From: Enterorhabdus sp. P55
GTDB taxonomy: Bacteria; Actinomycetota; Coriobacteriia; Coriobacteriales; Eggerthellaceae
Direction of reading: 5' to 3'
Length of the DNA stretch: 32,855 bases
NCBI RefSeq assembly: GCF_009911695.1
Contig: NZ_QWKK01000011.1
Location: 1-32,855 of the forward strand
Of the stretch, positions 16,421 through 25,218 are shown in pieces (within the stretch, counting starts at the first letter, position 1; each line of letters opens with the position of its first letter). The translations under genes were made by a program, and so were the position numbers. The notes below the pieces were generated by a model. That model saw only the letters and a program-made list of their open reading frames with translations, did not search any database and was not told where the DNA came from.

Positions 16421-17761
16421 CTACTTGGAGGAGGTGCGCTCGTCGACGAAGCGCGATGCCTTGTGCTCCGACGAAGTTCCGAGCCTGCCGGCATCATACA
16501 CGATGACCTTGGCCGGGCGTACGCCGGTGTGCGTCTTGAGCGCGTTCTCAACGCGGCGAGCCACCTCGTCATAGGGCTCCTCGGAACCCTGAGCACGCTC
16601 GACGGACACCTCGTACTTGGTGGTGAAGTCCTGGTCATAGACGCGAATGGAGTACTCGCCGGTGAGCCCCTTCTCCGCGCGGACGACGTACTCGATGTCG
16701 GTGGGGAACACGTTAACGGCGCCGACGATGAACATCTCGTCCTTGCGGCCGGTGACGTGAATGCGCGCCAGCGTGCGACCGCACTCGCACTTCTCGGTGG
16801 AGACGTAGCCGATGTCACCCGTGCGGAAGCGGATCATCGGGCGTGCCTTCTTCATGAGCGTCGTGTACACGAGCTCGCCCTGCTGGCCGGGCTCGAGCAC
16901 CTCGCCGGTGTTGGGATCGACCGTTTCCACGAGGATCTGGTCCTCCACGATGTGCAGGCCGTCCTTCGCCTCGCACATGGCCGCGCAGGCGCCGTAGATG
17001 TCAGACAGTCCGAAGAAGTCGACCACCTTCGCGCCCCACAGGTTCTCGATGGCCTCGCGCGTGGACTTGATGGAGCCGCCCGGCTCGCCAGCCACGATGA
17101 TGGTGTGGATGGAGAAGTCGGTACGCGGGTCGAATCCCTTCTCCTTCGCTTTCTCGCCCAGCTGCCACGCGTAAGACGGGCTCGTCCAGATAACGGTGGG
17201 CTGGTACTGCTTGAGCACGAACAGCAGGCGATCGGAGGGGACAGCGCCCACCCAGATGGCCAGCGCACCCAGGCGCTGCGCGCCGATGACATCAGGGCCT
17301 CCCACGTAGAGCGCGAAGTTGAGGCCGTGGACGTAGCGGTCGTTCGGACGCATGCCAGCCTGCCAGAACAGACGCGCCTCGGTATCCTGCCACAGGTCGA
17401 AGTCCTCCTGGGTGAACGGACTCACCGTGGGGACGCCGGTCGATCCGGATGAGGTGGCCATGAAGACGACCTCCTCCTCAGGTACGGAGCACATCTCGCC
17501 GAAGAAGCTGCCGACGTGCTGGGTATCGCGCTCGGTCTTCTTGTCGATGAAGGGAAACTTCTCGATGTCGGCGAGGGTCTGGATGTCCTCCGGGTGCACG
17601 CCTGCCTCATCGAAGCTGCGCTTGTAGTAGACGGTGTTCTCATAGGCATAGGCGACCATGTCCTTGAGGCGCTCGAGCTGCATCGCCTCCAGCTCCGGGC
17701 GCGGTATGCACTCGATCTCCGGATCGTAGTACTTCTGATCGTAGGGGATGTCCTTGGCCAT
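16421..17761 (-). CDS. paaK: Phenylacetate-CoA ligase-like enzyme (AMP-forming)
   Basis: A 446-aa member of the PaaK adenylate-forming family, close to the 437 aa of E. coli PaaK. It should activate an aryl- or related carboxylate with ATP and CoA, or run in the reverse direction on acyl-CoA. Visible motifs: P-loop-like SSGSTG (104-109), AGEPGG (224-229), GLSDIYG (251-257), RFRTGD (311-316), CECGRT, and GRKDEM (338-343) in the mobile C-terminal domain. The start at 17761 has AAGGAG 6 nt upstream; the much longer open frame beyond it is the antisense of lysR. No phenylacetate-oxidation (paaABC) genes are nearby, so aerobic phenylacetate breakdown is unlikely. The neighbouring 2-oxoacid:ferredoxin oxidoreductase suggests an anaerobic aryl-acid route. 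Exact substrate unknown. Confidence 0.9.
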   Translation of the reverse strand: MAKDIPYDQKYYDPEIECIPRPELEAMQLERLKDMVAYAYENTVYYKRSFDEAGVHPEDIQTLADIEKFPFIDKKTERDTQHVGSFFGEMCSVPEEEVVFMATSSGSTGVPTVSPFTQEDFDLWQDTEARLFWQAGMRPNDRYVHGLNFALYVGGPDVIGAQRLGALAIWVGAVPSDRLLFVLKQYQPTVIWTSPSYAWQLGEKAKEKGFDPRTDFSIHTIIVAGEPGGSIKSTREAIENLWGAKVVDFFGLSDIYGACAAMCEAKDGLHIVEDQILVETVDPNTGEVLEPGQQGELVYTTLMKKARPMIRFRTGDIGYVSTEKCECGRTLARIHVTGRKDEMFIVGAVNVFPTDIEYVVRAEKGLTGEYSIRVYDQDFTTKYEVSVERAQGSEEPYDEVARRVENALKTHTGVRPAKVIVYDAGRLGTSSEHKASRFVDERTSSK

Positions 17762-17876
17762 GGTGGCTCCTTCACGTTGATGCTTCGAAAACAGTAAGCT
17801 GTATGAAACCACTGATCGCATAAGCGTACAAGCGATTCGATGATTCAATGTTCTGATCGAACGATATAGATAAAAT

Positions 17877-17900
17877 AGATAACCTAGTTTATGATTATCT
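17877..17900. promoter_or_regulatory. Dyad overlapping a candidate paaK -10
   Basis: AGATAA-N12-TTATCT lies in an AT-rich stretch of the 327-bp paaK/lysR spacer. It overlaps GATAAT on the minus strand (17899-17894), a 5/6 match to a -10 element for paaK. LysR regulators commonly bind such dyads between divergent genes. A conventional -35 is not apparent, and I could not assign a lysR promoter in the GC-rich half (17935-18088). Confidence 0.35.
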
Positions 17901-17918
17901 CGAATAGAAAAAGGATAC

Positions 17919-17934
17919 TGTTTCACGTGAAACA
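17919..17934. other. parS-like site 8
   Basis: Perfect TGTTTCACGTGAAACA in the paaK/lysR divergent spacer, 19 bp upstream of the candidate paaK -10. Confidence 0.88.
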
Positions 17935-18088
17935 TTTGCCCGCCACGCCGGGCAGACGGCGCCGACAGAGGGCGCGGCGGAATGCGGGCGGCTGGTGTAG
18001 CAGTACGCGAACGTAGCGGGACGCTGGCGGGGCGGCAAACGCTGGCCGCCGCTCGCGTGGTACAGCGTGAATACGGAAGGACGAACCT

Positions 18089-19018
18089 ATGACTCTTCAG
18101 CAACTTCGCTACCTGATCGCCATTGCGGAGCAGGGATCTATCAATGCGGCGGCAACGCAGCTGTACGCATCGCAATCGAATCTGTCGACGGCTGTCAAGG
18201 AGCTGGAGCGCGAACTGGGCATCACCATCTTCACGCGCAGCAATCGCGGCGTCACGCTCACCAATGACGGCACCGAGCTGCTCGGCTATGCGCGCCAGGT
18301 GGTCGAGCAGGCCGACATGCTTGAAGCCCGCTATGCCGGCGGCGACGCTCAGCTGGCACGGCTGGCCATCTCCACGCAGCACTACTACTTCAGCGTCCAG
18401 GCCTTCATGCAGGTGGCCGACGAGTTCCAAGGCGACGAGTACGACTTCATCCTCCGCGAGTGCGCCACCGGGCAGATCATCGACGACGTGCGTTCCTTCC
18501 GCAGCGAAGCCGGCATTCTCTATGTCGACGACTTCAATCGGCGCGTGCTGGAGCGAGCCTTCGCCGAGGCGAGCGTATCGTTCTACCCGCTCTTCCGTGC
18601 GGGCGTCCACGTGTTCGTGAGCGAGCGCCACCCCCTGGCCGACCGCGACGTGTTGACGCCCGACGACCTGGCGCCTTACCCCCGCTACTCCTTCGAGCAG
18701 GGCACGGCCAACTCGTTCTATTACGCCGAGGAGCCGTTCAGCTACCTGCCTCACAAGAAGATCATCCGCATATCCGACCGCGGAACGCTCACTAACCTGC
18801 TCACGCACCACAACGGATTCACGCTTTCCACCGGCGTGCTCTCCGAGGAGATGCTCTCGGGAATCGCCTCCATTCCCCTCGACACCGACGCATCGATGGA
18901 GGTAGGCTACCTCATGCACGACGAGCGCAAGCCGAGCGACCTCCTCGTTCGCTACCTTGCCGCCTTGCGAGAGATCATCGCGAAGAATCCCACCGTCACC
19001 GAATGTCTCGCCAACTGA
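18089..19018 (+). CDS. LysR-type transcriptional regulator
   Basis: A complete 309-aa LysR regulator. Residues 1-60 are the winged helix-turn-helix (MTLQQLRYLIAIAEQGSINAAATQLYASQSNLSTAVKELE), followed by a linker helix (about 61-90) and the effector-binding domain from about residue 92. GGAAGGACG precedes the start. It is transcribed divergently from paaK, the classic arrangement for a LysR that controls its neighbour and itself, so paaK and the free LysR-domain gene are the likely targets. Its effector-binding domain is clearly related to the HTH-less protein at 15.7 kb. The inducer is unknown; an aryl acid or its CoA ester is a guess. No terminator is obvious downstream. Confidence 0.93.
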   Translation: MTLQQLRYLIAIAEQGSINAAATQLYASQSNLSTAVKELERELGITIFTRSNRGVTLTNDGTELLGYARQVVEQADMLEARYAGGDAQLARLAISTQHYYFSVQAFMQVADEFQGDEYDFILRECATGQIIDDVRSFRSEAGILYVDDFNRRVLERAFAEASVSFYPLFRAGVHVFVSERHPLADRDVLTPDDLAPYPRYSFEQGTANSFYYAEEPFSYLPHKKIIRISDRGTLTNLLTHHNGFTLSTGVLSEEMLSGIASIPLDTDASMEVGYLMHDERKPSDLLVRYLAALREIIAKNPTVTECLAN

Positions 19019-19151
19019 CCCCCTGCCGCCCGCCCGCTCGCTACGCAGGCTCCCGAAGGCACACGAAACTAGCTCCGCGAGCCGTCGGGCACAAGCCACC
19101 TCCCCTCGCAGTCATCCTGGGTGCCGCCCTCTCCCGAAAACCGCCTACTAA

Positions 19152-19167
19152 TGTTTCACGTGAAACA
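19152..19167. other. parS-like site 9
   Basis: Perfect TGTTTCACGTGAAACA in the spacer between lysR and the sensor kinase; no extended dyad. Confidence 0.88.
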
Positions 19168-19169
19168 CT

Positions 19170-19565
19170 CGCGCCCGCAACACGCCCCCCTCACTCGCAG
19201 CCGTCCACTCTCCACAGCCCCATCGACTCGCCACCCGCCAGCCCCGCCAACCCAGAGCCAACCTTTCGCGTACTCCGCACCCGACCCCGCTCCCCTCACC
19301 TGAGACCCCTCTCTGGCGCAAGGCGCCAGCCACAACCCTGCTGCCGCCGCCCGCCAGCCGCTATTCGGCATCCTCCACCTACCCTCTGCCAAGCGCCCGC
19401 CGTCGTCCGCTCCCCGTCAGCCGCCAGCCACAGCCCCGCCGACTCGCCACCAGCTGCCAAACGCAAGCCACAGCTCCGCCGGCCCACCAGCTGCCATCCT
19501 CCCCCACAACCCCGCCGCCCCACCACCCACTCGCGCACCAACCACCAACTCCCCCCCGTGCAGTG
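19170..19565. repeat. C-rich, strand-asymmetric degenerate repeats
   Basis: Nearly 400 bp with many C and few G runs on the plus strand. A 22-bp unit at 19213-19234 (CACAGCCCCATCGACTCGCC...) recurs at 19429-19450 with two changes, and CACCAGCTGCCA occurs twice near 19450-19495. All frames read as low-complexity Pro/Ala/Ser or Arg/Trp/Gly peptides without ribosome sites, so I do not call a gene. Confidence 0.6.
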
Positions 19566-19713
19566 AGCACGCGTGCGCGTAAAGTTCCCTATGGTTAACT
19601 TCCTTGTATCCAAACCGTTACCCGCGGATGCGGTATTTACCGAGGCGCATCGCGGCACGGCCTCGCGAAACGGTATCCTGTTCCAACACGCAGTATTGGG
19701 GGAAGTGGTTACC

Positions 19714-21984
19714 ATGTCACATTCTGACGACCTGAATCGCCGGTCGAGCGCGCGCTCCGACCTGCTCTCTCGCCTCACGGCCATCGTGCTCGCACTCTTC
19801 TTGCTGGCCTTCTTCGGCGTCACGCTCAACAACACCGTCGCCATCAACGGGCAGGTTCAGGCGGTGCGCGAGGGGGCGTACCCCGTATCGGTAGCCGCCG
19901 GGCGCGTCGAGACGCTGCTCGTGCAGCTGCGCACCATCTCCGAGCGACCCGCCTACGTGCGCACGCCGGAGGCGTCCCAGAGCCTGCGCGCCTCGTTCCA
20001 GGGAATCGACGCGGGCCTCTCCACCCAGCTCTCGTTCATCGCCGAGAACCACAGCAGCGATCCTGAGGCCGCCGCATCGCTGGCCTCAGGTTATGACCAG
20101 CTGGCGTCCAACGTGCGCTACTACATAGGCATGGTCACCAACCCCGCCATCTCCGACACCGCCGTTCGCGAATACGCCGAAAGCAGCATCTACCCCCTCA
20201 TCGACGACCTGCTTGCCATAGACATCGAGATCCTCGACGAATCCACCGAGGTGGCCGACACCATGTACACCACGGTCACCACCGCCGGCCACCAGACGCT
20301 CATCGTATCCTGCGTGCTCATGGCCGCCGTCGTGTTCTCCCTCACCGTGTACCTCACCATCCTGCGCCGTAAATCCGACCGCGAGAACCAGCTGCGCGCA
20401 AGCCTTGAGGAGGCGCTCATCCTGGCCCAGAGCGCTAACGCCGCCAAATCCACGTTCCTCTCCAACATGTCGCACGACATCCGCACGCCCATGAACGCGA
20501 TCGTAGGCCTTACCGCCATCGCGCACTCCCACCTCGATGACCCCATCCGCGTGAAGGAGTGCCTCTCGCGCATCACCACGTCGTCAAAGCACCTGCTTGG
20601 GCTCATCAACGACGTGCTCGACATGGGAAAGATCGAAAGCGGGAAGATGTCGCTCAACGAGGAGCCGTTCTCCTTCCCCGACCTCATCGGCGAGTTTGTC
20701 ACCATCGTGCAGCCGCAGGCCCGCGCGAAGAAGCTGCGCTTCGACGTGGTCATCGGCAATATCGAGCGCGAGATGGTCATCGGCGATACCATGCGCATCA
20801 ACCAGGTGCTCATGAACCTGGCGGGCAACGCGGTGAAGTACACCGAGGAAGGCGATGTCGTGCGCATCTCCGTTTCTGAGGAACCCTCGCTGCAACCCGG
20901 CTTCAACAACTACCGCTTTGTTGTCCATGATACCGGCATCGGCATGGACGCGGAGTTCCTCGAGCGCATCTTCGACCCCTTCGAGCGCGAGGGCAACGAC
21001 AAGACGCCCTTCATCGAGGGCACGGGGCTCGGCATGTCCATCACGAAGAACATCGTCGATCTCATGGGGGGAACCATCACGGTGGAAAGCCAGCCTGGCG
21101 TAGGCTCCACCTTCACCGTGGTCATCCCGCTTCGTCCCTACGACGAGGCCGCCGAGGAGCTGGACGTCAGCTGCCTTGAGGGAATCCGCGTGCTGGTGGT
21201 GGACGACGACCGTGACGTGCTGGAAAACACGAAGAACGTGCTCGACGGATTCGGCATGCGCGGCGACTGCTCCGCGACAGGCAACGAGGCCGTGTCCCTC
21301 ACCGCTCAGGCCTTTGCAGATGGGGATGGCTACGAGGCCATCATCGTCGACTGGATCATGCCGGGAATGGACGGCCTGGAAACCATCCGCCAGATACGCG
21401 ACAAGGTCGGAGATGCCACGCCTATCGTGCTGGTGAGCGCCTATGACTGGACTGAGATAGAGGAGGAGGCGTCCCAAGCCGGCGTCTCGGCCTTCGTCTC
21501 GAAGCCCTTGTTCCGCTCGCGGCTCTACCATGTGCTGCGCGCCGTGTGCGTAGACGGGGGTGTGGAAGAGGTCGCACATGGCAGCCTGTCCAAGCATCCT
21601 CTCTCAGGTCGCGTGCTGCTCGTGGAGGACAACGAGCTCAACCGCGAGATAGCCACCGAGCTCATCGAGCAGCTGGGCGCAGAAGTCGAGTGCGCCTGCG
21701 ACGGCGAGGAGGCCGTGAGCATGACACGCGACGCGGAGGAGGGACACTACCAGCTGATCTTCATGGACTGGCAGATGCCGCGCCTTGACGGCATTGAGGC
21801 GACTCGCGCCATAATCGCCTATGAGCAGCAGATGGGCCGCGCCCATGTTCCCATCGTCGCCATGACGGCCAACGCCTTCAATGAGGATCGCCGGCGCGCG
21901 CTGGAAGCAGGCATGGACGGCTTCATGGCAAAGCCCATCAACCTGGCCGAGCTTGAGCGCAACCTGCGCACGTACTTGGAGTAG
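19714..21984 (+). CDS. Membrane hybrid sensor histidine kinase with two receiver domains
   Basis: A 756-aa sensor kinase. Membrane helix 1 is at about 21-38 and helix 2 at about 195-217, enclosing a ~155-residue extracytoplasmic helical sensor region. HisKA has NMSHDIRTPMNAIVG with the phospho-accepting His254. The ATPase domain has NLAGNAVKYT (N box, 368-377), DTGIGM (406-411) and GTGLGMSI (436-443). Two receiver domains follow: REC1 (about 491-612, phospho-Asp546 in IIVDW) and REC2 (about 632-755, Asp685 in IFMDW). No HPt or output domain is present, so phosphate must pass to a separate partner, or the receivers modulate the kinase. The start at 19714 has GGGGGAAG 9 nt upstream; an in-frame extension to 19573 lacks these features. 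The signal is unknown. No response regulator is next to it. Confidence 0.93.
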   Translation: MSHSDDLNRRSSARSDLLSRLTAIVLALFLLAFFGVTLNNTVAINGQVQAVREGAYPVSVAAGRVETLLVQLRTISERPAYVRTPEASQSLRASFQGIDAGLSTQLSFIAENHSSDPEAAASLASGYDQLASNVRYYIGMVTNPAISDTAVREYAESSIYPLIDDLLAIDIEILDESTEVADTMYTTVTTAGHQTLIVSCVLMAAVVFSLTVYLTILRRKSDRENQLRASLEEALILAQSANAAKSTFLSNMSHDIRTPMNAIVGLTAIAHSHLDDPIRVKECLSRITTSSKHLLGLINDVLDMGKIESGKMSLNEEPFSFPDLIGEFVTIVQPQARAKKLRFDVVIGNIEREMVIGDTMRINQVLMNLAGNAVKYTEEGDVVRISVSEEPSLQPGFNNYRFVVHDTGIGMDAEFLERIFDPFEREGNDKTPFIEGTGLGMSITKNIVDLMGGTITVESQPGVGSTFTVVIPLRPYDEAAEELDVSCLEGIRVLVVDDDRDVLENTKNVLDGFGMRGDCSATGNEAVSLTAQAFADGDGYEAIIVDWIMPGMDGLETIRQIRDKVGDATPIVLVSAYDWTEIEEEASQAGVSAFVSKPLFRSRLYHVLRAVCVDGGVEEVAHGSLSKHPLSGRVLLVEDNELNREIATELIEQLGAEVECACDGEEAVSMTRDAEEGHYQLIFMDWQMPRLDGIEATRAIIAYEQQMGRAHVPIVAMTANAFNEDRRRALEAGMDGFMAKPINLAELERNLRTYLE

Positions 21985-22014
21985 CCGAGCCGCCGGAAAC
22001 CGCTCGAAAAGGAA

Positions 22015-22050
22015 AAGGACGCCCTCCGTCGTCAGCCGGAGGGCGTCCTT
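22015..22050 (-). terminator. Terminator between the sensor kinase and M28 genes
   Basis: A 14-bp perfect stem (22015-22028 with 22037-22050, 8-nt loop). On the minus strand it is followed by TTCCTTTTCG, adding to the T residues of the stem end, so it ends the dinG-M28 transcript. The same stem may also slow plus-strand transcription from the kinase gene. Confidence 0.85.
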
Positions 22051-22070
22051 CGTCATGGGGTCACGGATCG

Positions 22071-25000
22071 CTAGATGCTCTTGAGCAGCTCCATGATGAA
22101 GTCCGCGTTGGCGTGCATGACCTCTCCAGAGACGTTTTCCACCACATCATCGCTCTGGCCGTAGTGAGCCGGCTTGCCATTCTCCATGCCAGCCAGGTGC
22201 ATGGTCTGACAGCCTCGACGCATGGCGCAGGCAGCCGCGCTGTCCGTCCAGAGCATGGTGCCCGCGCCCACCGACAAGCCCACCGCCGACGAAGCCTTCT
22301 TCACCAGGCGGCGCATACGCGATGAGGCCTGGCGCGGCAGATAGGTTCCCTCGCGCTCGATGAGGGTGAGCTCGCCGGCGCCGAGGGCGTCGAGGTCGAT
22401 GAAAATGGCGCCGCGCAGTTCCTGCGCATGCTCGTCGAGGAAGGCGTTCATGCCGCCATTGCCGGCAAGCTCGGCGCCAAGGGCGACGAACCAGACCTCC
22501 GTGTTGATCTCAGGGTTGCGGAAGCGGTAGATGCCATCGAGGTCGTCAGCGTCGGGCTCAAGGTCGGCCGGTTGCTCAGGCCGCACGTCTTCGGACAGCG
22601 TGGAGACACGACCGAGCTGCTCGCGGGAGAAGCTGCCGCCGTTCCAGCGGGAAGGAGCGCCGTGGGCGCCGCGAGGAGCGGAATCGTCCTCCTCGTAGAG
22701 GGCTTCGTAAACCTCGCCCTCCTCATCGTCCTCGTAATCGTCATAGTAGGCATCGGCATCATCGTAGTCGTCATCCTCGCGGAAGCTCTCCCAACCGCCG
22801 CGCGCCGCGCCGGCAGCCTGCGCCTCAAACTCATCATCGACGTCGAGCCATTCCTGAGGCGTCGTCTCCTCCTGCCGCTTCTTGCGGCCGAAGCCGAACT
22901 TTCCGAAGAGGCGCGACGCGCGCGACTTGGGCATATCCACGTAGCCGGGGCCAGAGAACGCGCCCGTCTCGGTGATGACCTCCTCGTAGTCGGAGTCATC
23001 GGCATCTTCGACATACCTGTCGTCAGGATCGACGTTCTCCAGCAGCTCGTCGCCCACCGGGGCGAAGGCACCCGTGGAACCCGCCACGGAAAACGCCCCT
23101 GCGACGCTGACGCTCGTCTCGGAAGGCTCCTCGGGCGCTTCCTCTGTCACGAGCGCTCCGGAAAGCGAGGGCAGGGCGTCAGCCTGGACAGAACGAGCGC
23201 CTGCCGCCGCAGCGCCGCCGATGGAGGGCAGCACGGCACGCAGGTCGCGCACGCGGCCCGTCGCCGCCGGGCGCTCCTCTGCCAGGGGCGCCGGCTGCTT
23301 GCTCAGCTCGTCGAGGGGAGCGAGCCCATCCGCAGCCTCTCCAATGGAGGGCAGCGTTATGGCGCGCTGCTTACGCCGCGTGGGCTTCTTGCCTGAGGCA
23401 GCTACGGCGGGAACCTTGTCAGCCAAGGCAGCTGCAGGAGTCTGGATGGAGGGGATGGCAGCGGCAAGCGACTCGGCCATGGCCGCGCGATTGGGCGCCG
23501 ACTCAGAAGCGGACTGCGCGCCGGTCAGCGGACGCGGCTCGCGCAGCGTCACGCCCTCCTGAGCGCGAAGATCCTCCACCGCGTCACCGAAGATGGCAGC
23601 CGGCGTCTCCTTAGGGGCGGCGCCCAGCACGTCAGCGACCGCGGGGATATCAAGCGGCACGGGCCGAAAGGCCACCGTTGAGCCACCCGCGGCGGCATCG
23701 GCAACTTCGGGTTCCCCGGCGACGCTGGGCTCGGCGGGCTCTGAGGGGGCGGCGCCGGAAGCACCCTCGGGGGCCGATGCCTCGTCGGCGCGGCGGAAGC
23801 CGGGAGCCTTCACCTCCATGATGCTCTCACGCATCTGCTGAAGGCGCTGCTCCGTCTCGGAGATAGCCGTCTCGGCTGGCGCGCTGAAGCGGTTGGGGCG
23901 CTGCTCGAGCTGGGCGGCGTCTAGGGCCTCAGCGTAGCGCGAGCGCTGCACGGCCACCTCGCGATCCTCAGCCTTCTTCGCCTTCTGCTGCGCGGAGCGG
24001 AACCAATCCGGAACCGAGGACTCCTTCTCCTCTGGCTCGATCTCGATGGCGTCGGCCTCGGAGGCTTCCTCGGAAGCGAATCCTTCGGCCGAAGCACTCG
24101 AAGTAGCGGCCTCGTGCGGCTCGCCCGCGGCAGAAGCGGCGGACTCCCCTTCGACGGCAAGGCCAGCAAGCGGATCAGCGGGCGCCGGCGCGGGCGCGGG
24201 CTCCTCTTCCGGCAGGTCGATGTTGATCGTCTCACTCACCGGCATGCCCGTGAGCGCGGCAACGGCGGCCTTGGCAGAGAGCAGGCGGTCTGCGGCGGAC
24301 TCCTCCTGCTGGGGCACGGCCGCCTCGTAGACGAGCTCGCCGCCGGCAGGCGCCAGACCTGCGGCGCGGGCAGCCTCCTCGCCGTGAATGGTGGCCTCCT
24401 GCATCCGCTCGAGCTCAGCCGCCGACACCCGGCCACGACCCACGCGGGACGCCACGTCCAAGAGCACAGCCACGCCGGCGGCGTTGCAGTTCGCACCCTC
24501 GTTATAAGAAGAGGTGCGATGCAGGATGGCGAGCAGCAGCGGCCAGGCTGCACACAGAAGGGCGAGGGCGGTCACCACGTTCAGGGCGATGGCCGCTGGG
24601 CCCTCCAAGGTCGCCATGGCGCGAACGACCAGGACGATAATGCTCACGGCCATGCCACCCAGAGACGCCCAAGCCAGAAGGGGCAGCGCGCGGAGCAGGG
24701 GCTGACTCGTTTCCGGCTGGACCTTGCCGCTGTCGTAATGGGATACCAGCACTATCTTGCGGCGGCGCGCGCCGCCTGCCTCCGGCGAGAAGTCGGGCTC
24801 GTACTTGGCGATGACGTTCTGGCTGACGCCGCGATTGAAGAAGCGCGAGATCACGGGCTTGCCGAGCGATTCGGCAGCAAACAGGGCCGTGGCCAGCAGC
24901 GCCACGATAAGGGCGGGAATCACGGCCATCGAGACGAAGATAGCGAGCACACCGGCGAGTATCACGAGCGCGCTGCAGATGGCGCGGGGAAGATCGGCGT

Positions 25001-25160
25001 CGGGGTTGCAGTTGAAATCCTCGATAGAAGCCGGCAGACCAGCATCGGTCTGAAGCTGCTCAGTGATGTACAGCGCCGCCTGCTGCTCTTCCTCAGTACC
25101 CGCCGGACGCGGGCCGATGCTCTGCGAGAGATACGCGACGTGCTCGTGTATATCGGCCAT
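22071..25160 (-). CDS. Membrane M28-like metallopeptidase split by a ~600-residue disordered insert
   Basis: A 1029-aa protein with two halves of an M28 (aminopeptidase-type) domain. The N-terminal part (1-55) and KIVLVSHYDSGK (His141) match the first metal-ligand motif. Hydrophobic helices lie at about 60-98 and 155-213. SYNEGANCNAAGVAVLL (219-234) matches the GAxDNxSG motif, but the metal-bridging Asp is Cys225. Residues about 245-880 are low-complexity Ala/Glu/Pro/Ser sequence, acidic toward the end. The last ~140 residues contain FVALGAELAGNGG, AIFIDLDALG, WTDSAAACA and AHYGQSDDVVENV, matching the distal M28 motifs, including the final His. The replaced Asp and the changed Glu-Glu site suggest altered or lost catalysis. 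AAAGG precedes the start. Third gene after dinG. Confidence 0.75.
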   Translation of the reverse strand: MADIHEHVAYLSQSIGPRPAGTEEEQQAALYITEQLQTDAGLPASIEDFNCNPDADLPRAICSALVILAGVLAIFVSMAVIPALIVALLATALFAAESLGKPVISRFFNRGVSQNVIAKYEPDFSPEAGGARRRKIVLVSHYDSGKVQPETSQPLLRALPLLAWASLGGMAVSIIVLVVRAMATLEGPAAIALNVVTALALLCAAWPLLLAILHRTSSYNEGANCNAAGVAVLLDVASRVGRGRVSAAELERMQEATIHGEEAARAAGLAPAGGELVYEAAVPQQEESAADRLLSAKAAVAALTGMPVSETINIDLPEEEPAPAPAPADPLAGLAVEGESAASAAGEPHEAATSSASAEGFASEEASEADAIEIEPEEKESSVPDWFRSAQQKAKKAEDREVAVQRSRYAEALDAAQLEQRPNRFSAPAETAISETEQRLQQMRESIMEVKAPGFRRADEASAPEGASGAAPSEPAEPSVAGEPEVADAAAGGSTVAFRPVPLDIPAVADVLGAAPKETPAAIFGDAVEDLRAQEGVTLREPRPLTGAQSASESAPNRAAMAESLAAAIPSIQTPAAALADKVPAVAASGKKPTRRKQRAITLPSIGEAADGLAPLDELSKQPAPLAEERPAATGRVRDLRAVLPSIGGAAAAGARSVQADALPSLSGALVTEEAPEEPSETSVSVAGAFSVAGSTGAFAPVGDELLENVDPDDRYVEDADDSDYEEVITETGAFSGPGYVDMPKSRASRLFGKFGFGRKKRQEETTPQEWLDVDDEFEAQAAGAARGGWESFREDDDYDDADAYYDDYEDDEEGEVYEALYEEDDSAPRGAHGAPSRWNGGSFSREQLGRVSTLSEDVRPEQPADLEPDADDLDGIYRFRNPEINTEVWFVALGAELAGNGGMNAFLDEHAQELRGAIFIDLDALGAGELTLIEREGTYLPRQASSRMRRLVKKASSAVGLSVGAGTMLWTDSAAACAMRRGCQTMHLAGMENGKPAHYGQSDDVVENVSGEVMHANADFIMELLKSI

Positions 25161-25218
25161 GTAGGGAGCCTTTCGGTTTACATTCCTAATGCCAAGGCAT
25201 AATTACCGTCAGTATAAG

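Noticed and set aside
17762-19099. N-terminal extension of paaK to 892 aa
   Set aside because: The added part is antisense to the complete lysR gene and its spacer; the 446-aa start has a strong ribosome site and matches the family length.
19573-19713. 47-codon upstream extension of the hybrid kinase
   Set aside because: No ribosome site at 19573 and no conserved feature; the Met at 19714 has GGGGGAAG and is followed directly by the first membrane helix.
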